A stretch of DNA of 38,943 nucleotides from contig CANQYT010000014.1 in the NCBI GenBank assembly GCA_947628135.1, forward strand, positions 1 through 38,943. Direction: 5' to 3'. Position 1 is the stretch's first letter. The number at the start of each line of letters is the position of its first letter. The position numbers and the translations under genes are program-made. The notes under the pieces are model-generated. The model did not search any database. It was not told the DNA's origin and saw only the letters and a program-made list of their open reading frames with translations. Below, piece by piece: positions 6,420 to 15,900 of this stretch. Source of the stretch: an uncultured Clostridia bacterium (lineage in GTDB: Bacteria > Bacillota > Clostridia > Christensenellales > CAG-314).

Positions 6420-8195
6420 TCAATCGAGCAACTCGTATTGACTGTTGAAAATGGCTGTGTAAAAGCCGTTTTTCGCAAGCAGTTCGGCGTGAGTTCCCTG
6501 CTCCACCACCTCGCCGTCGTTTACCACCAAAATAACGTCGGCGTTTACTATCGTAGAAAGACGGTGCGCTATCACAAACGCGGTGCGCCCTTCGAGCAGT
6601 TTGTCCATAGCGCCCTGTATCAGCAGTTCCGTGCGCGTGTCTACGTTGCTTGTCGCCTCGTCCAAAATAAGCATTTTCGCATTGGCGAGATAACTGCGCG
6701 CAATGGTAAGCAATTGCTTTTGTCCGCCGCTTATGTTTGTAGATTCCTCGTTGATGACGGTGTCGTAACCGTCGGGAAGGGCGTTTATGAAGAAGTCGGC
6801 GTGCGCTTGCTTTGCCGCTTCCACCACTTCTTCGCGCGTGGCATCCTTTTTTCCGTAGGCAATGTTGTCGTACACTGTGCCGTTGAACAGCCACGTGTCC
6901 TGCAACACCATTCCGAACAGACTGCGCAGTTGCGCCCTGTCCACCGTGGAAATGTCTACGCCGTCCACGTAAATGCGTCCGCTGTCAACGTCGTAGAAAC
7001 GCATCAGCAGGTTGACGATCGTGGTTTTGCCGCCGCCCGTAGGACCGACGATAGCGACTTTTTGCCCCGCCTTGACGGTAAAACTCAGATCCTTGATGAC
7101 GGGCGTAATCTTGTCGTAGGAAAAACATACGCGGTCGAAGCGTATTTCGCCGCTGCCGACGGGCGCGGGATCTGCCGACGGAGTCATTTCCTCCCTTTCC
7201 AGCAGTTTGTACACGCGGTCGGCGGAAGCGAGCGTATGCTGTATAGAGCCCATTCCGTTGGCTATCGATTCCAGCGGTCCGGCGAACATTTTCGCAAACA
7301 AAATTATTTCCACCACGTCGCCGACGCTTACCGTTCCTCTTGCGGCAAGTATGCCGCCCGCGATACAAACCGCCACATACGCGACGTTGTCGGTAAAAGC
7401 GATGACGGGCTGTACAAGTCCCGACAGCAGATAACTGCGGCGCATCTTGGCGCGGTAAACGTCGGAAATTTCGTCGCAGCGCAATTTTTGTCTGCCTTCG
7501 AGGTTGAAAGCCTTTACCGTGTCGAAGCCGCCGAAATCCTCCTCTATGAAAGAGTACATCTCCCCGTTTACCTTGCGGTAATCGTGCCAACTCTTTTCGC
7601 TGCGGGCGGAGATAAACGCCGACAAAGTTACCGACAGCGGCACAAGCACCACCACGGCGGTTGCCAATATCCAATGTACGGAGAACATAAAGTAAGTGAT
7701 GACGACAATGCGCACAAAGCCGTCTATCAAAGTGTCGATGATGACGTTGATAGTGCCGGACATACTCGACACGTCGTTCATCATTACGCTAAGCAGTTCG
7801 CCGTTGGGGGTGGCGTCCAAAAACCCGACGGGCAGGCGCGTGATCTTGCCGCTGATACGTATGCGCAAGTTCTTGGTGTAAAAGCGGGAGGTGATGTTGG
7901 TGGTCAACGTCACCTGCGCCATCGACAGCGCGCCCGTCAAAAGGTATGCGACAAGCGCAATGAGACACAGCCTGAGCATACGCGCCATATCGATAGGCAC
8001 ACCCGTTTCGCCGAAATCGTACAGCGCGTTTGTCGCCTCGCCGATAACTTCCGGACCGACGACGGACAGCAAGACGGAAGCGACGCAAACCAAAGCGGCA
8101 AGCAGCAGCGCCCACGCAATGGGGCGCAGGTCGCGGATAACCTTGCATAGCGTTCGCCAAGCGGAGGCGCGCTTTACTTGTGATTTTTTACTCAT
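6420..8195 (-). CDS. ABC exporter half-transporter with intact NBD (second gene of pair)
   Basis: The 591-residue protein has an N-terminal exporter membrane domain of six helices and a C-terminal nucleotide-binding domain. Walker A is GPTGGGKTT (about 382), signature ISGGQKQ (about 485), Walker B LILDEATS with the catalytic Glu (about 503), and the switch histidine is in IAHRLS (about 540). All catalytic residues are present. It overlaps the upstream exporter gene by 8 bp, so the two are translated together and should form one heterodimer. Family members export drugs, peptides or lipids. The substrate here is unknown. The operon ends at the terminator at 6371-6408. Confidence 0.93.
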   Translation of the reverse strand: MSKKSQVKRASAWRTLCKVIRDLRPIAWALLLAALVCVASVLLSVVGPEVIGEATNALYDFGETGVPIDMARMLRLCLIALVAYLLTGALSMAQVTLTTNITSRFYTKNLRIRISGKITRLPVGFLDATPNGELLSVMMNDVSSMSGTINVIIDTLIDGFVRIVVITYFMFSVHWILATAVVVLVPLSVTLSAFISARSEKSWHDYRKVNGEMYSFIEEDFGGFDTVKAFNLEGRQKLRCDEISDVYRAKMRRSYLLSGLVQPVIAFTDNVAYVAVCIAGGILAARGTVSVGDVVEIILFAKMFAGPLESIANGMGSIQHTLASADRVYKLLEREEMTPSADPAPVGSGEIRFDRVCFSYDKITPVIKDLSFTVKAGQKVAIVGPTGGGKTTIVNLLMRFYDVDSGRIYVDGVDISTVDRAQLRSLFGMVLQDTWLFNGTVYDNIAYGKKDATREEVVEAAKQAHADFFINALPDGYDTVINEESTNISGGQKQLLTIARSYLANAKMLILDEATSNVDTRTELLIQGAMDKLLEGRTAFVIAHRLSTIVNADVILVVNDGEVVEQGTHAELLAKNGFYTAIFNSQYELLD

Positions 8196-9912
8196 TTACG
8201 CGCCCTCCCATCTGACTCTCGTATATTTCGCGGTAGATAGCGCAGTTTTTCATCAGTTCTTTGTGCGTACCCACGCCCACCACCTTGCCGTTGTCCAATA
8301 CGTACACTCTGTCGCAACGCATAGCGGTAGCCGCGCGCTGAGTGACGATAATTTGCGTTTTTCCACGCAGATACGCGTTGAGCGCCTTGCGCAGATTTGC
8401 CTCCGTCAAAAAGTCCAACGCGGAAAAACTGTCGTCGAACACGTAAACCGAAGCGGGTTTCAATATCGCGCGCGCAATGTTTACGCGCTGTTTCTGTCCG
8501 CCGCTGAGATTGCCTCCCAACTTGGTCACGCGGTAGTTGACGCCCTCTTCTTTGGAAGAAACGAATGAGGACAATTGCGCGACGGCGAGCGCCTCTTCGA
8601 TTTGTTCGTCGGCGGCGGAAGCGTTGCCCATACGCACGTTTTCGGCGATAGTGCCCTCAAACAGCATACTTTTCTGCAAAGCGACGGACACGTTGTCCCT
8701 TACGGCGACAGGTCCTAACTCGCAGTAATCTTTGCCGCCCAACGTTCGCACGCCCGACTGCGGCGAATAGAAATCCGTCAAGAGTCTCACGAGAGTGGTC
8801 TTGCCGCTGCCCGTGCCGCCGATGACTCCCACCGTCTCGCCCTCGCGCACCTCAAACGTCACGCCGTCCAATGCGTTTACCTTGGCGTTGCCGTAGGCAA
8901 AAGATACGTTTTCAAACTTAACTTCGCCGCTCAGCCGAACTTTTTCGGCGGTCGATTCGACGTTCTCCGTCGGAATGTCCAACACCGCGCCGATACGCCG
9001 CAATGCGACTTTTACGTGCGGCACAAAGGATATTTGCCACGAAAGTATAAGAATGGCGTTGGCAATTAGCGCTATGTACTGAATGGTGGCGATGATGTCC
9101 CCCGCGTGCAGGGCGTCGGTGTTTTGCAGACGCAATGCGCCGACGTATATTATCGCGACGGTCGCGCCGTTGAGAAGCAACGACGCTATCGGGCTGACAA
9201 ACCCGCTTACGGTGTTGGCTTTTACGAAACTGTTGCACATCTCCTTTGTGGCGGCGGCTACCCGACCGTGTTCGTAGTTTTCCCTGTCGAACGCGCGTAT
9301 GACGCGTATACCAGTCAGACGTTCGCGCACTATCCTGTTTTGCACGTCGGTAAATTCGTCGCCGCGCTGCCAATGCTTTTCCAGACTGAGGGTAATAAGC
9401 ACGGAAACAACCAGCACCACCGCCGCAACGCCCAGCAAAATCAGCGGCAGAGTCCAATCGCCCTTGAACGAAAGCACTACGCCGCCCACGAACATCACGG
9501 GCGCGGAAACAAGCACGTAGGGCAGTTGCCCGATAGTTTCCTCTATCCAACCCACGTCGTCGGTTGTGCGCGTGATAAGACTGCCCGTTCCCAATTCGGA
9601 AAACTGCTCAAACGTCAAGCCGTTTACCTTGTTGAACACGCGCTTGCGTATATCCGCCGCAAGATCCGCCGTAAATCTGCTGCTTACGGCGTTGGTCACA
9701 AGCGCGCACACAAGCGCGGCGACGGAAAGGGCAAGCATAATTGCGCCCTCGCGGATTATGTAATCGAGGTCCTGCGCCCTTATGCCGTATTCCACGATGT
9801 TGGACATAACAAAGGGCATAAACAGCGCGCAAAAAGTCTGCGCCGCGTACAAAAACATCAGCAACAGAACGATTTTTATGTGAGGTTTAAGAAAATTCCA
9901 CAAATACTTCAT
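8188..9912 (-). CDS. ABC exporter half-transporter with degenerate NBD (first gene of pair)
   Basis: The 574-residue protein has the same exporter fold as its partner. Walker A is GGTGSGKTT (about 362) and the signature is LSGGQKQR (about 467). Walker B reads VYVFDDS, with Asp where the catalytic Glu should be (about 491), and the switch histidine is Gln in VTQRA (about 521). This pair of changes is the known mark of the inactive ATP site in heterodimeric exporters such as BmrC/BmrD and TM287/288. The ATG has AAAGGAG upstream. Upstream lie an intrinsic terminator and a leader peptide, so expression is probably controlled by attenuation, as known for bmrB-bmrCD of Bacillus subtilis. Confidence 0.93.
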   Translation of the reverse strand: MKYLWNFLKPHIKIVLLLMFLYAAQTFCALFMPFVMSNIVEYGIRAQDLDYIIREGAIMLALSVAALVCALVTNAVSSRFTADLAADIRKRVFNKVNGLTFEQFSELGTGSLITRTTDDVGWIEETIGQLPYVLVSAPVMFVGGVVLSFKGDWTLPLILLGVAAVVLVVSVLITLSLEKHWQRGDEFTDVQNRIVRERLTGIRVIRAFDRENYEHGRVAAATKEMCNSFVKANTVSGFVSPIASLLLNGATVAIIYVGALRLQNTDALHAGDIIATIQYIALIANAILILSWQISFVPHVKVALRRIGAVLDIPTENVESTAEKVRLSGEVKFENVSFAYGNAKVNALDGVTFEVREGETVGVIGGTGSGKTTLVRLLTDFYSPQSGVRTLGGKDYCELGPVAVRDNVSVALQKSMLFEGTIAENVRMGNASAADEQIEEALAVAQLSSFVSSKEEGVNYRVTKLGGNLSGGQKQRVNIARAILKPASVYVFDDSFSALDFLTEANLRKALNAYLRGKTQIIVTQRAATAMRCDRVYVLDNGKVVGVGTHKELMKNCAIYREIYESQMGGRVNE

Positions 9913-9954
9913 CGTAAACTCCTTTCAATTTGTACCTTGCCTTGCGCCGAGCGC

Positions 9955-9986
9955 AAAAAAGAGCGCCTCCCTTCGAAAGCGCTCTT
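9955..9986 (-). terminator. Intrinsic terminator in the leader of the ABC exporter (attenuator)
   Basis: On the minus strand AAGAGCGC (9979-9986) pairs with GCGCTCTT (9959-9966), followed by TTTTTT. It lies between the leader peptide stop and the ABC gene, in the same transcript, and would stop RNA polymerase before the transporter genes. Part of the ascending arm and loop (CTTTCGAA) can instead pair with TTCGAAAG inside the leader-peptide coding region, which gives an alternative antiterminator. Confidence 0.75.
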
Positions 9987-10012
9987 CGTTACAAGCCAAA
10001 CCGTCCGAAAAT

Positions 10013-10078
10013 TCACCACTCGGAAGCACAAGAAAGGCATAAGCGACTTTCGAAAGAAAATTTGCTTTGTTCGGTCAT
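10013..10078 (-). CDS. Leader peptide of the ABC exporter operon (21 codons)
   Basis: A 21-codon frame starts MTEQSKFSF and ends ASEW before TGA. It is preceded by AAGGAGGTG at ideal spacing (6 nt), one of the strongest ribosome binding sites in the window, which argues that it is translated. It starts about 25 nt after the predicted transcript start and stops about 26 nt before the terminator stem. The known parallel is BmrB of Bacillus subtilis, where ribosome stalling on a leader peptide under antibiotics allows read-through into bmrCD. The peptide sequence itself is not one I recognise. Confidence 0.75.
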   Translation of the reverse strand: MTEQSKFSFESRLCLSCASEW

Positions 10079-10111
10079 CGTTTACACCTCCTTGTCGGAT
10101 TTTACGGCTAC

Positions 10112-10141
10112 ATACTACCACACGTTTGGGCGGGCAGTCAA
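10112..10141 (-). promoter_or_regulatory. Promoter of the leader peptide/ABC exporter operon
   Basis: TTGACT (10136-10141) and TAGTAT (10112-10117) are separated by 18 bp on the minus strand. The start site near 10105 gives a short leader before the ribosome binding site of the leader peptide. Confidence 0.6.
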
Positions 10142-10146
10142 GCAAA

Positions 10147-10169
10147 TTGCGGCAATTTTTTCACCGCAA
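10147..10169 (-). terminator. Weak hairpin at the end of the CvpA-like gene
   Basis: On the minus strand TTGCGG pairs with CCGCAA, overlapping the stop codon, and is followed by TTT. It is short and may only reduce read-through into the next promoter. Confidence 0.35.
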
Positions 10170-10721
10170 AAAACTCAAAGCGGACGTTGCAAGCGCGGCG
10201 GGGGTAAGCGAATCGAGCAGTTTCTGCGCGATACCCACCACGACCCAGCGGCCGAAGAAATTGTTTGCGTAAATGTGGTTGGCTACCCAACTTTCCTTGA
10301 ACACGCCGCCGACAGCGCCTTTGAGCAGGGGCATAAAGCCCTCGCCCGTGTCGTTGAACAGCGCAAACACCACCGCAAACAGCATATAGGTCACGGCAAA
10401 CCCCAAAACTCCGCCCAAAATTCTGTCCAAAACGCCTATAATTTTGAGTTTTTTGAGCAGTTTGGTAACAAGCAACGCCACCAACGCGTACACCACTGCA
10501 AGCAACAGCGCGGCGATTATCATCGCGATGACGCTGCGGGTGTTTTCGTCGGCTATCAAGTTGGCAAACCACCCTTGCACGTAGGGCGCAACTGTCGCGG
10601 TAAGCGTTGCCACCGTAAATATTCCCAAAATCGTAAGCGCTTGTTTGATGACGCCTTTGAAAATTCCCAGCACCACGCACAGCGCCAACGCCACGATAAA
10701 AACTATATCTATTGCATTCAT
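10161..10721 (-). CDS. CvpA-family membrane protein
   Basis: A 186-residue membrane protein beginning MNAIDIVFIVALALCVV. It continues with GIFKGVIKQALTILGIF, the Gly/Lys/Gln pattern of the CvpA (colicin V production) family, then three further hydrophobic helices and an amphipathic C-terminus. The start at 10721 is chosen over an upstream ATG because GGTGGAG stands just before it and the family begins here. CvpA proteins are membrane proteins linked to cell envelope processes. Their molecular role is not settled. It has its own promoter (10827-10854) and is a single gene. Confidence 0.85.
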   Translation of the reverse strand: MNAIDIVFIVALALCVVLGIFKGVIKQALTILGIFTVATLTATVAPYVQGWFANLIADENTRSVIAMIIAALLLAVVYALVALLVTKLLKKLKIIGVLDRILGGVLGFAVTYMLFAVVFALFNDTGEGFMPLLKGAVGGVFKESWVANHIYANNFFGRWVVVGIAQKLLDSLTPAALATSALSFLR

Positions 10722-10826
10722 ATAAACTCCACCTATCCGCGTTCGCAAAGAACGCTTGCATAGTTACCCGAAAAGCCCTCTCCGACGCGCCGCGATACGC
10801 GCGGCAGCCGAAAAGCCGTCGGATAA

Positions 10827-10854
10827 ATTATACCACAAAACGCAACCCTGTCAA
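10827..10854 (-). promoter_or_regulatory. Promoter of the CvpA-like gene
   Basis: TTGACA (10849-10854) and TATAAT (10827-10832) are both perfect, with 16-bp spacing on the minus strand. Confidence 0.7.
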
Positions 10855-10871
10855 ACGTTTGCGCCGCAACA

Positions 10872-10987
10872 AATCGCCGTTCAGCCTTTCAGATACGAAC
10901 GCACGAATTGCGCAAAGAACAACCCCTTGTCCCGTTGGGCAAGTTGTTGGAGGGTGTTGATCGTTGCGGGAGCAAAGCCCTGCTCGC
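10872..10987 (-). pseudogene. 3' remnant of a Sel1-TIR-NACHT gene
   Basis: These 116 bp match 12915-13030, the 3' end of the intact Sel1-TIR-NACHT gene plus its first downstream bases, with three mismatches. All three fall at third codon positions and leave the amino acids unchanged (EQGFAPATINTLQQLAQ and on to YLKG, stop). The remnant begins a few bases behind the TAG stop of the Sel1 gene at 10992 and is in frame with it. It is the scar of a deletion that removed TIR and NACHT from a tandem duplicate. Confidence 0.85.
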
Positions 10988-10991
10988 AACG

Positions 10992-12788
10992 CTAACTCAA
11001 ACGCGCTTGTGCCGATTTGTGTCCCTGCTTGGCTGCCTTGGTGTACCAATACACCGCTTGCGCGTGATCCTGTTTCACACCTTGCCCGTAATCATAGCAA
11101 TATCCCAAATTGTACTGTGCATTGGCATTGCCTTGTCCGGCAGATTTTGTGTACCAATAAACTGCTCGTTCGTAACTTTGCTCTACGCCTCGACCGTTTG
11201 CGTAACAAACACCCAAATTGTACTGTGCCTGGGCGACACCTTGTTCGGCAGATTTAGTAAACCAATAAGCGGCTTGTTCGTGACTTTTCTGTATGCCTTG
11301 ACCGTTGTAATAGCAAAGTCCCAAATTGAGTTGCGCACCGGCATGGCCTTGTTCGGCAGATTTTGTGTACCAATAAACTGCCCGTTCGTAACTTTGCTCT
11401 ACGCCCTGCCCCTTTTCAAAACAAAAACCCAAATTGCACTGTGCATTGGCTTTGCCCTGTTCCGCAGACTTAGCAAACCAATAGGCCGCTTGTTCGTAAT
11501 TTTGCTCAACACCTCGCCCCTGTTTGTAACAAATACCCAAATTGTACTGTGCACTGGCAAGACCTTGTTCAGCAGACTTGGTGTACCAATAAACTGCTTG
11601 TTCATAACTTTGCCGAACGCCTTGACCATTGTAATAGCCATTTCCCAAATTGTACTGTGCATTGGCATAGCCCTGTTCCGCAGACTTGGTAAACCAATAG
11701 ACTGACTGCTCGTAATTTTGCTCCACGCCTTGGCCATTGTAGTAGCAATTTCCCAAATTGTACTGCGCGCGTGCATAGTCTTGTTCGGCAGATTTTGTAT
11801 ACCAATAAATTGCTTGCTCGTAACTTTGCTCCACGCCATTACCGCAATCATAGCAATATCCCAAATTGCACTGCGCGCGTGCATAGTCTTGTTCGGCAGA
11901 TTTTGTATACCAATAAATTGCTTGCTCGTAACTTTGCTCCACGCCATTACCGCAATCATAGCAATATCCCAAATTGCACTGCGCATCGGCAAGACCTTGT
12001 TCAGCAGACTTGGTGTACCAATAAACTGCTTGTTCGTAACTTTGCTCTACGCCCTGACCCTTTTCATAACAAAAACCCAAATTGTTTTGTGCATCGGCAT
12101 CTCCCTGTTCGGCGGCTTTGGTGTACCAATAAACCGCTTGTTCGTAACTTTGCTCTACGCCCTGTCCCTTTTTGTAACAAACACCCAAATTGTACTGCGC
12201 ACCGGCATAACCTTGTTCCGCAGATTTGGTATACCAATAAACCGCCCGTTCATAACTTTGCTCTACGCCTTGACCGTAATAGTAACATTCGCCAAGATTA
12301 CACTGCGCAATAGCAGAGCCTTGTTCGGCAGATTTTGTATACCAATATATGGCTTTCTCATAATTTTGCTCTACGCCTTGACCCTTTTTGTAACAGAGTC
12401 CCAAATTGCATTGCGCGCGTGCATTACCCTGCTCAGCTGCTTTGGTGTACCAATAGACCGCTTGCTCGTAATTCCGCTGCACACCTTGACCATTGTAGTA
12501 GCCATTTCCCAAATTATACTGCGCCTTGGCGAAATTCTGCTCCGCGGACTTTGTATACCAATAGACCGCTTGTTCATAATTTTGCTCCACGCCCTTACCC
12601 CCGTAGTAGCAATTTCCCAAACCATACTGCGCCTCGGCATAACCTTGTTCGGCTGCCTTGGTGTACCAATAAACTGCCTGTTCGTAATTCTTCTCTACGC
12701 CTTCGCCGTCGTAGTAGCGTTTCCCAACGTCGAATTGGGAAGCGGCGTCGCCCTGTTCCGCCTTGGCAAGCAATTCGCTAAATTCCAT
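10992..12788 (-). CDS. Sel1-repeat protein, paralogue of the TIR-NACHT protein without effector domains
   Basis: The 598 residues consist of a short cap (MEFSELLAK), 16 full Sel1-like repeats of 36 residues (consensus AEQG.A.AQYNLG.CYYNGQGVEQ) and a truncated 17th ending AQARLS. There is no signal peptide or membrane segment. Sel1 repeats are TPR-like alpha-hairpins that bind proteins. The first 29 residues, the promoter and the ribosome binding site are nearly identical to those of the gene at 16274, so the two arose by duplication. This copy lacks TIR and NACHT and is followed by a remnant of that gene's 3' end. It could be a decayed copy, or a free sensor/decoy for its neighbour. Repeats 8-9 include an exact DNA duplication. 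Confidence 0.93.
   Translation of the reverse strand: MEFSELLAKAEQGDAASQFDVGKRYYDGEGVEKNYEQAVYWYTKAAEQGYAEAQYGLGNCYYGGKGVEQNYEQAVYWYTKSAEQNFAKAQYNLGNGYYNGQGVQRNYEQAVYWYTKAAEQGNARAQCNLGLCYKKGQGVEQNYEKAIYWYTKSAEQGSAIAQCNLGECYYYGQGVEQSYERAVYWYTKSAEQGYAGAQYNLGVCYKKGQGVEQSYEQAVYWYTKAAEQGDADAQNNLGFCYEKGQGVEQSYEQAVYWYTKSAEQGLADAQCNLGYCYDCGNGVEQSYEQAIYWYTKSAEQDYARAQCNLGYCYDCGNGVEQSYEQAIYWYTKSAEQDYARAQYNLGNCYYNGQGVEQNYEQSVYWFTKSAEQGYANAQYNLGNGYYNGQGVRQSYEQAVYWYTKSAEQGLASAQYNLGICYKQGRGVEQNYEQAAYWFAKSAEQGKANAQCNLGFCFEKGQGVEQSYERAVYWYTKSAEQGHAGAQLNLGLCYYNGQGIQKSHEQAAYWFTKSAEQGVAQAQYNLGVCYANGRGVEQSYERAVYWYTKSAGQGNANAQYNLGYCYDYGQGVKQDHAQAVYWYTKAAKQGHKSAQARLS
11762..11984. repeat. Exact 108-bp tandem duplication inside the Sel1 array
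   Basis: Positions 11762-11876 and 11870-11984 are identical over 115 bases at an offset of 108 bp, i.e. one whole Sel1 repeat. Other repeats in the array differ at many third positions, so this duplication is recent and the repeat number is changing. Confidence 0.85.
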
Positions 12789-12823
12789 ACGTTTATCCTC
12801 CCGATAACCACGAATATACTAAA

Positions 12824-12852
12824 ATTATAGTTGTTATAACATAATTTGTCAA
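12824..12852 (-). promoter_or_regulatory. Promoter of the Sel1-repeat gene
   Basis: TTGACA (12847-12852) and TATAAT (12824-12829) are perfect with 17-bp spacing. The sequence from -35 through the GGGAGG ribosome binding site is nearly identical to the promoter at 16310-16338. Confidence 0.8.
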
Positions 12853-12923
12853 GATATGCCGAAAAAATCGCTAATCGAAATTCACAAAATCCCGACGGCA
12901 AAAACTTGCAAAACAATCGCCGT

Positions 12924-15900
12924 TCAGCCTTTCAGATACGAACGCACGAATTGCGCAAAGAACAACCCCTTGTCCCGTTGGGCAAGTTGTTGGAGAGTGT
13001 TGATTGTTGCGGGGGCAAAGCCCTGCTCGCTAAGCGCCTTTGTAAGCGTGACGTCAAACACTTCGAAGTTGGGGTTGGCGCTGTTCAGTTCGCCGTGGCA
13101 AACGGCGTGTATTTCGCTGTCCAATTTCATTATCAAATCGACCGCCGCGTCCTGCCAAAGGAAATCGCCGCTGCCGAGCAGATTCGGCGAAACAAACCTG
13201 TCCAACGCGCCGCGCCCGCTTACGCCGACCTCCCCGTCCTGCCAAGTTACGTAGTCCTCTATACCGTCGTTTTTCAGCGCGTATACCATTCTGTAAACAT
13301 ATCTGCAAGCGAAAAACGAAGTGAATATGTCGTGAGTGATTTGTTCGCGCGACATTATCCCGCGGGAACTGAGGTACTCGAACACGTCCTCTCCCACGCG
13401 CTCTGCGCCCAACTTTTTCAATTCTTCGGCGTCCTCATCGGAAAACTTCGCTTGCTTGTAATACTCCACGACCAGGTCGTCAAACCGCGCGGACGTTCTG
13501 CTAAGTTTGCGGTAGGCGACGGTTTCCAGCAGGTCGTTCAACTTGCCGCGGCTCAAAAACCGTTTGCATTGCGGAAAACGGTCCAATATTCTGCGGTCCT
13601 CTTCCAAATCGTTGAGGAATATCTTTACCGATTCGCTAAGCAAGCCGTACTTGTTGTATCTGTCGCTATCGTTGCCGCGATTGTACAGATAAATGAATAT
13701 CAAATTGGACAACAGCATCGGGTTTTTCTTTATGTCGTCCTCTATCATTTCCAGCAGGGCGAAAAACCCCTTTTTGAACAGAAGTTTTTGTTCGTTTGCG
13801 GCGTTTTTCCCGCTAATGCCGTCGGCAATGCCCACCGTACGCAAATCGAACGTCGCGTTTTTGGCGATGTTGTCGAACAACTTTTCGCAATCGGCAGCGT
13901 CAAAGGGGCGCAATTCGCAAAGCCGAACGTCCCCCAACTGCTCGCGCAGTTTGTTGAGAACGTCGTCGGTACGCGAAGTAAACACAAACCTGTCGTCGGC
14001 GTGCGAACGAGCGTATTGTCCCACAATCTGACACAAACGCGCACGCGCGTCAAAGTCTATTTCGTCCAAGCCGTCGAATACAAACACTATTTTGTTGCTG
14101 TCGTTGTTGCGCGCCCGCACCAACGGCTCGGCAAAGTGATATTCGTCGTCGGCAAGGCATCTGTTGAGTTCGGCGTTGGCAAGTTCGGTGAGAGAATTGC
14201 TGTTGCCGAAATTGCGCACCGTAAATTCGTCGGAAAAATTGACGCGCACAAAAAACAGATTTTTGTTGAAGTTTTTGCGCACCAGTTGACTGACGAACAG
14301 ACTTTTGCCCGTGCCGCCCTCTCCCACTATAAACAGATTGCGCCCTTCGTCGAATATTTCTTCAACGTCCTTTGCGCCCTCCTCCGTAAGCAATTGCCTT
14401 TCGACGTAGCCGTCGTCGTAGGAGAGGGAACTGTTTACGCGAACGTCTGATCTGCCCATATAGGAAAGACTGTTTGCGGAAATGTTTTTGAGGGTGATGG
14501 CAAAGGGCGACAGGTTGCACTGCAAATCGCGGTAGCGAACAAGCGCTTCCGCTTCCAATGCTTCGCGCATTTGTTCGCAAAGGTTGTTTACCAACTTGCC
14601 GTCGCCGCCGTCGCACGCGAACTTGCCGGCTACGTCAAGCAGTTTGCCGAATATCTCGTAACGTTCACGTTGGTCATCAGTCAACGTGCTTTTGTCCGCA
14701 CGCAACGCCTGAGCCACGTCGAAATTCGGCTCGTTGAGATACACCACGAAAAGATTTTGCGAGGAAGCCTTGCCCGCATCTATCTTTTCCAAAAACATTT
14801 TCGCTTCCTTGGCGACCCAATTGCTGCATATGCTGTTGCGCGAAAGAATGGATACGAAAAACTTGCTGCCATTGACAACGTCGCGTATGCAGTCCTCTAT
14901 TACGCCGCTTGCGTCGCGGTCGCTGTCCCAAGCGCGGTAGTGCGCAAACACTTTGCCGTCCCGTTTGCCCGTGCGGTCGAAGTCGTAACTTTCCACGCCC
15001 TCGATAAGCGCGTCCTTGAACGCCTTGTCGTTGTGATTCCAGGACACAAACAGGTCGTAACGTTTGCCGCTGTTGGAAATGGCAAACTCTCTCTCCAACT
15101 TCTGCCTGTTTTCCTTGTACAACCTGTCGTATGCTTCCGCCGAGTCCTCGTCGCCCTGCTCGGCGGCAAGTTTGTACCACTTCAACGCCTCTGTAACGTC
15201 CGCCTTTACGCCGAGCCCCCATTCGTAACACAAACCCAAACGCGCTTGCGCACCTTGAATGCCCCATTGGGCTGCTTTGTTATACCAATAAACTGCTCGT
15301 TCGTAACTTTGCTCTACGCCTTTACCATCGTAGTAACACTCGCCCAAAACATACTGCGCCAGTGAACACCATACTTGATCTGCGGCTTTGGTAAACCAAT
15401 AAACGGCTTGTTTATAATTTTGTTCTACACCTTCACCATTATAGTAGCAACAACCCAAATTATACTGCGCTTCGGCATCGCCTTGTTCGGCGGATTTTGT
15501 ATACCAATAAACCGCCTGCTCGTAATTTTGTTCTACACCTTGACCGTTAACATAGCAAATACCCAAGACGTACTGCGCTTTGGCATAACCCTGCTCGGCG
15601 GATTTAGTAAACCAAAAAACTGCCTGTTCATAATTTTGCTCTATGCCTTCCGCGTTAAAGTAATAGATACCCAAATCATATTGATCCTCAGAATCGCCTT
15701 GTTCGGCAACTTTTGTATACCAATATAGGGCTTTTTCATAGTTTTGTTCTACTCCGTTCCCCTGATAGTAACATTCACCCAAACGGTTCTGTGCCTTAGC
15801 ATTGCCCTGCTCGGCAGACTTAGTATACCAATAGAACGCCTGCTTGAAGTCCTGTTCTGTTCCGTGCCCGTAATCATAGCAATCACCCAAACGAAATTGG

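Noticed and set aside
5715..8150. Very long plus-strand open frame (811 codons) opposite the ABC exporter
   Set aside because: It crosses the end of the membrane protein gene and runs antisense to the ABC gene. Its protein is rich in Arg and His with no recognisable domain. It is a codon-bias shadow.
10881..10994. Programmed read-through of the Sel1 gene's TAG into the in-frame remnant
   Set aside because: The remnant is in frame, but no stimulatory structure or TAG-decoding genes are seen. A deletion scar explains it more simply.
11718..12830. 370-codon repeat-rich frame antisense to the Sel1 gene
   Set aside because: Its repeats are only the complement of the 108-bp Sel1 units. The Sel1 frame has promoter, ribosome binding site and family consensus.
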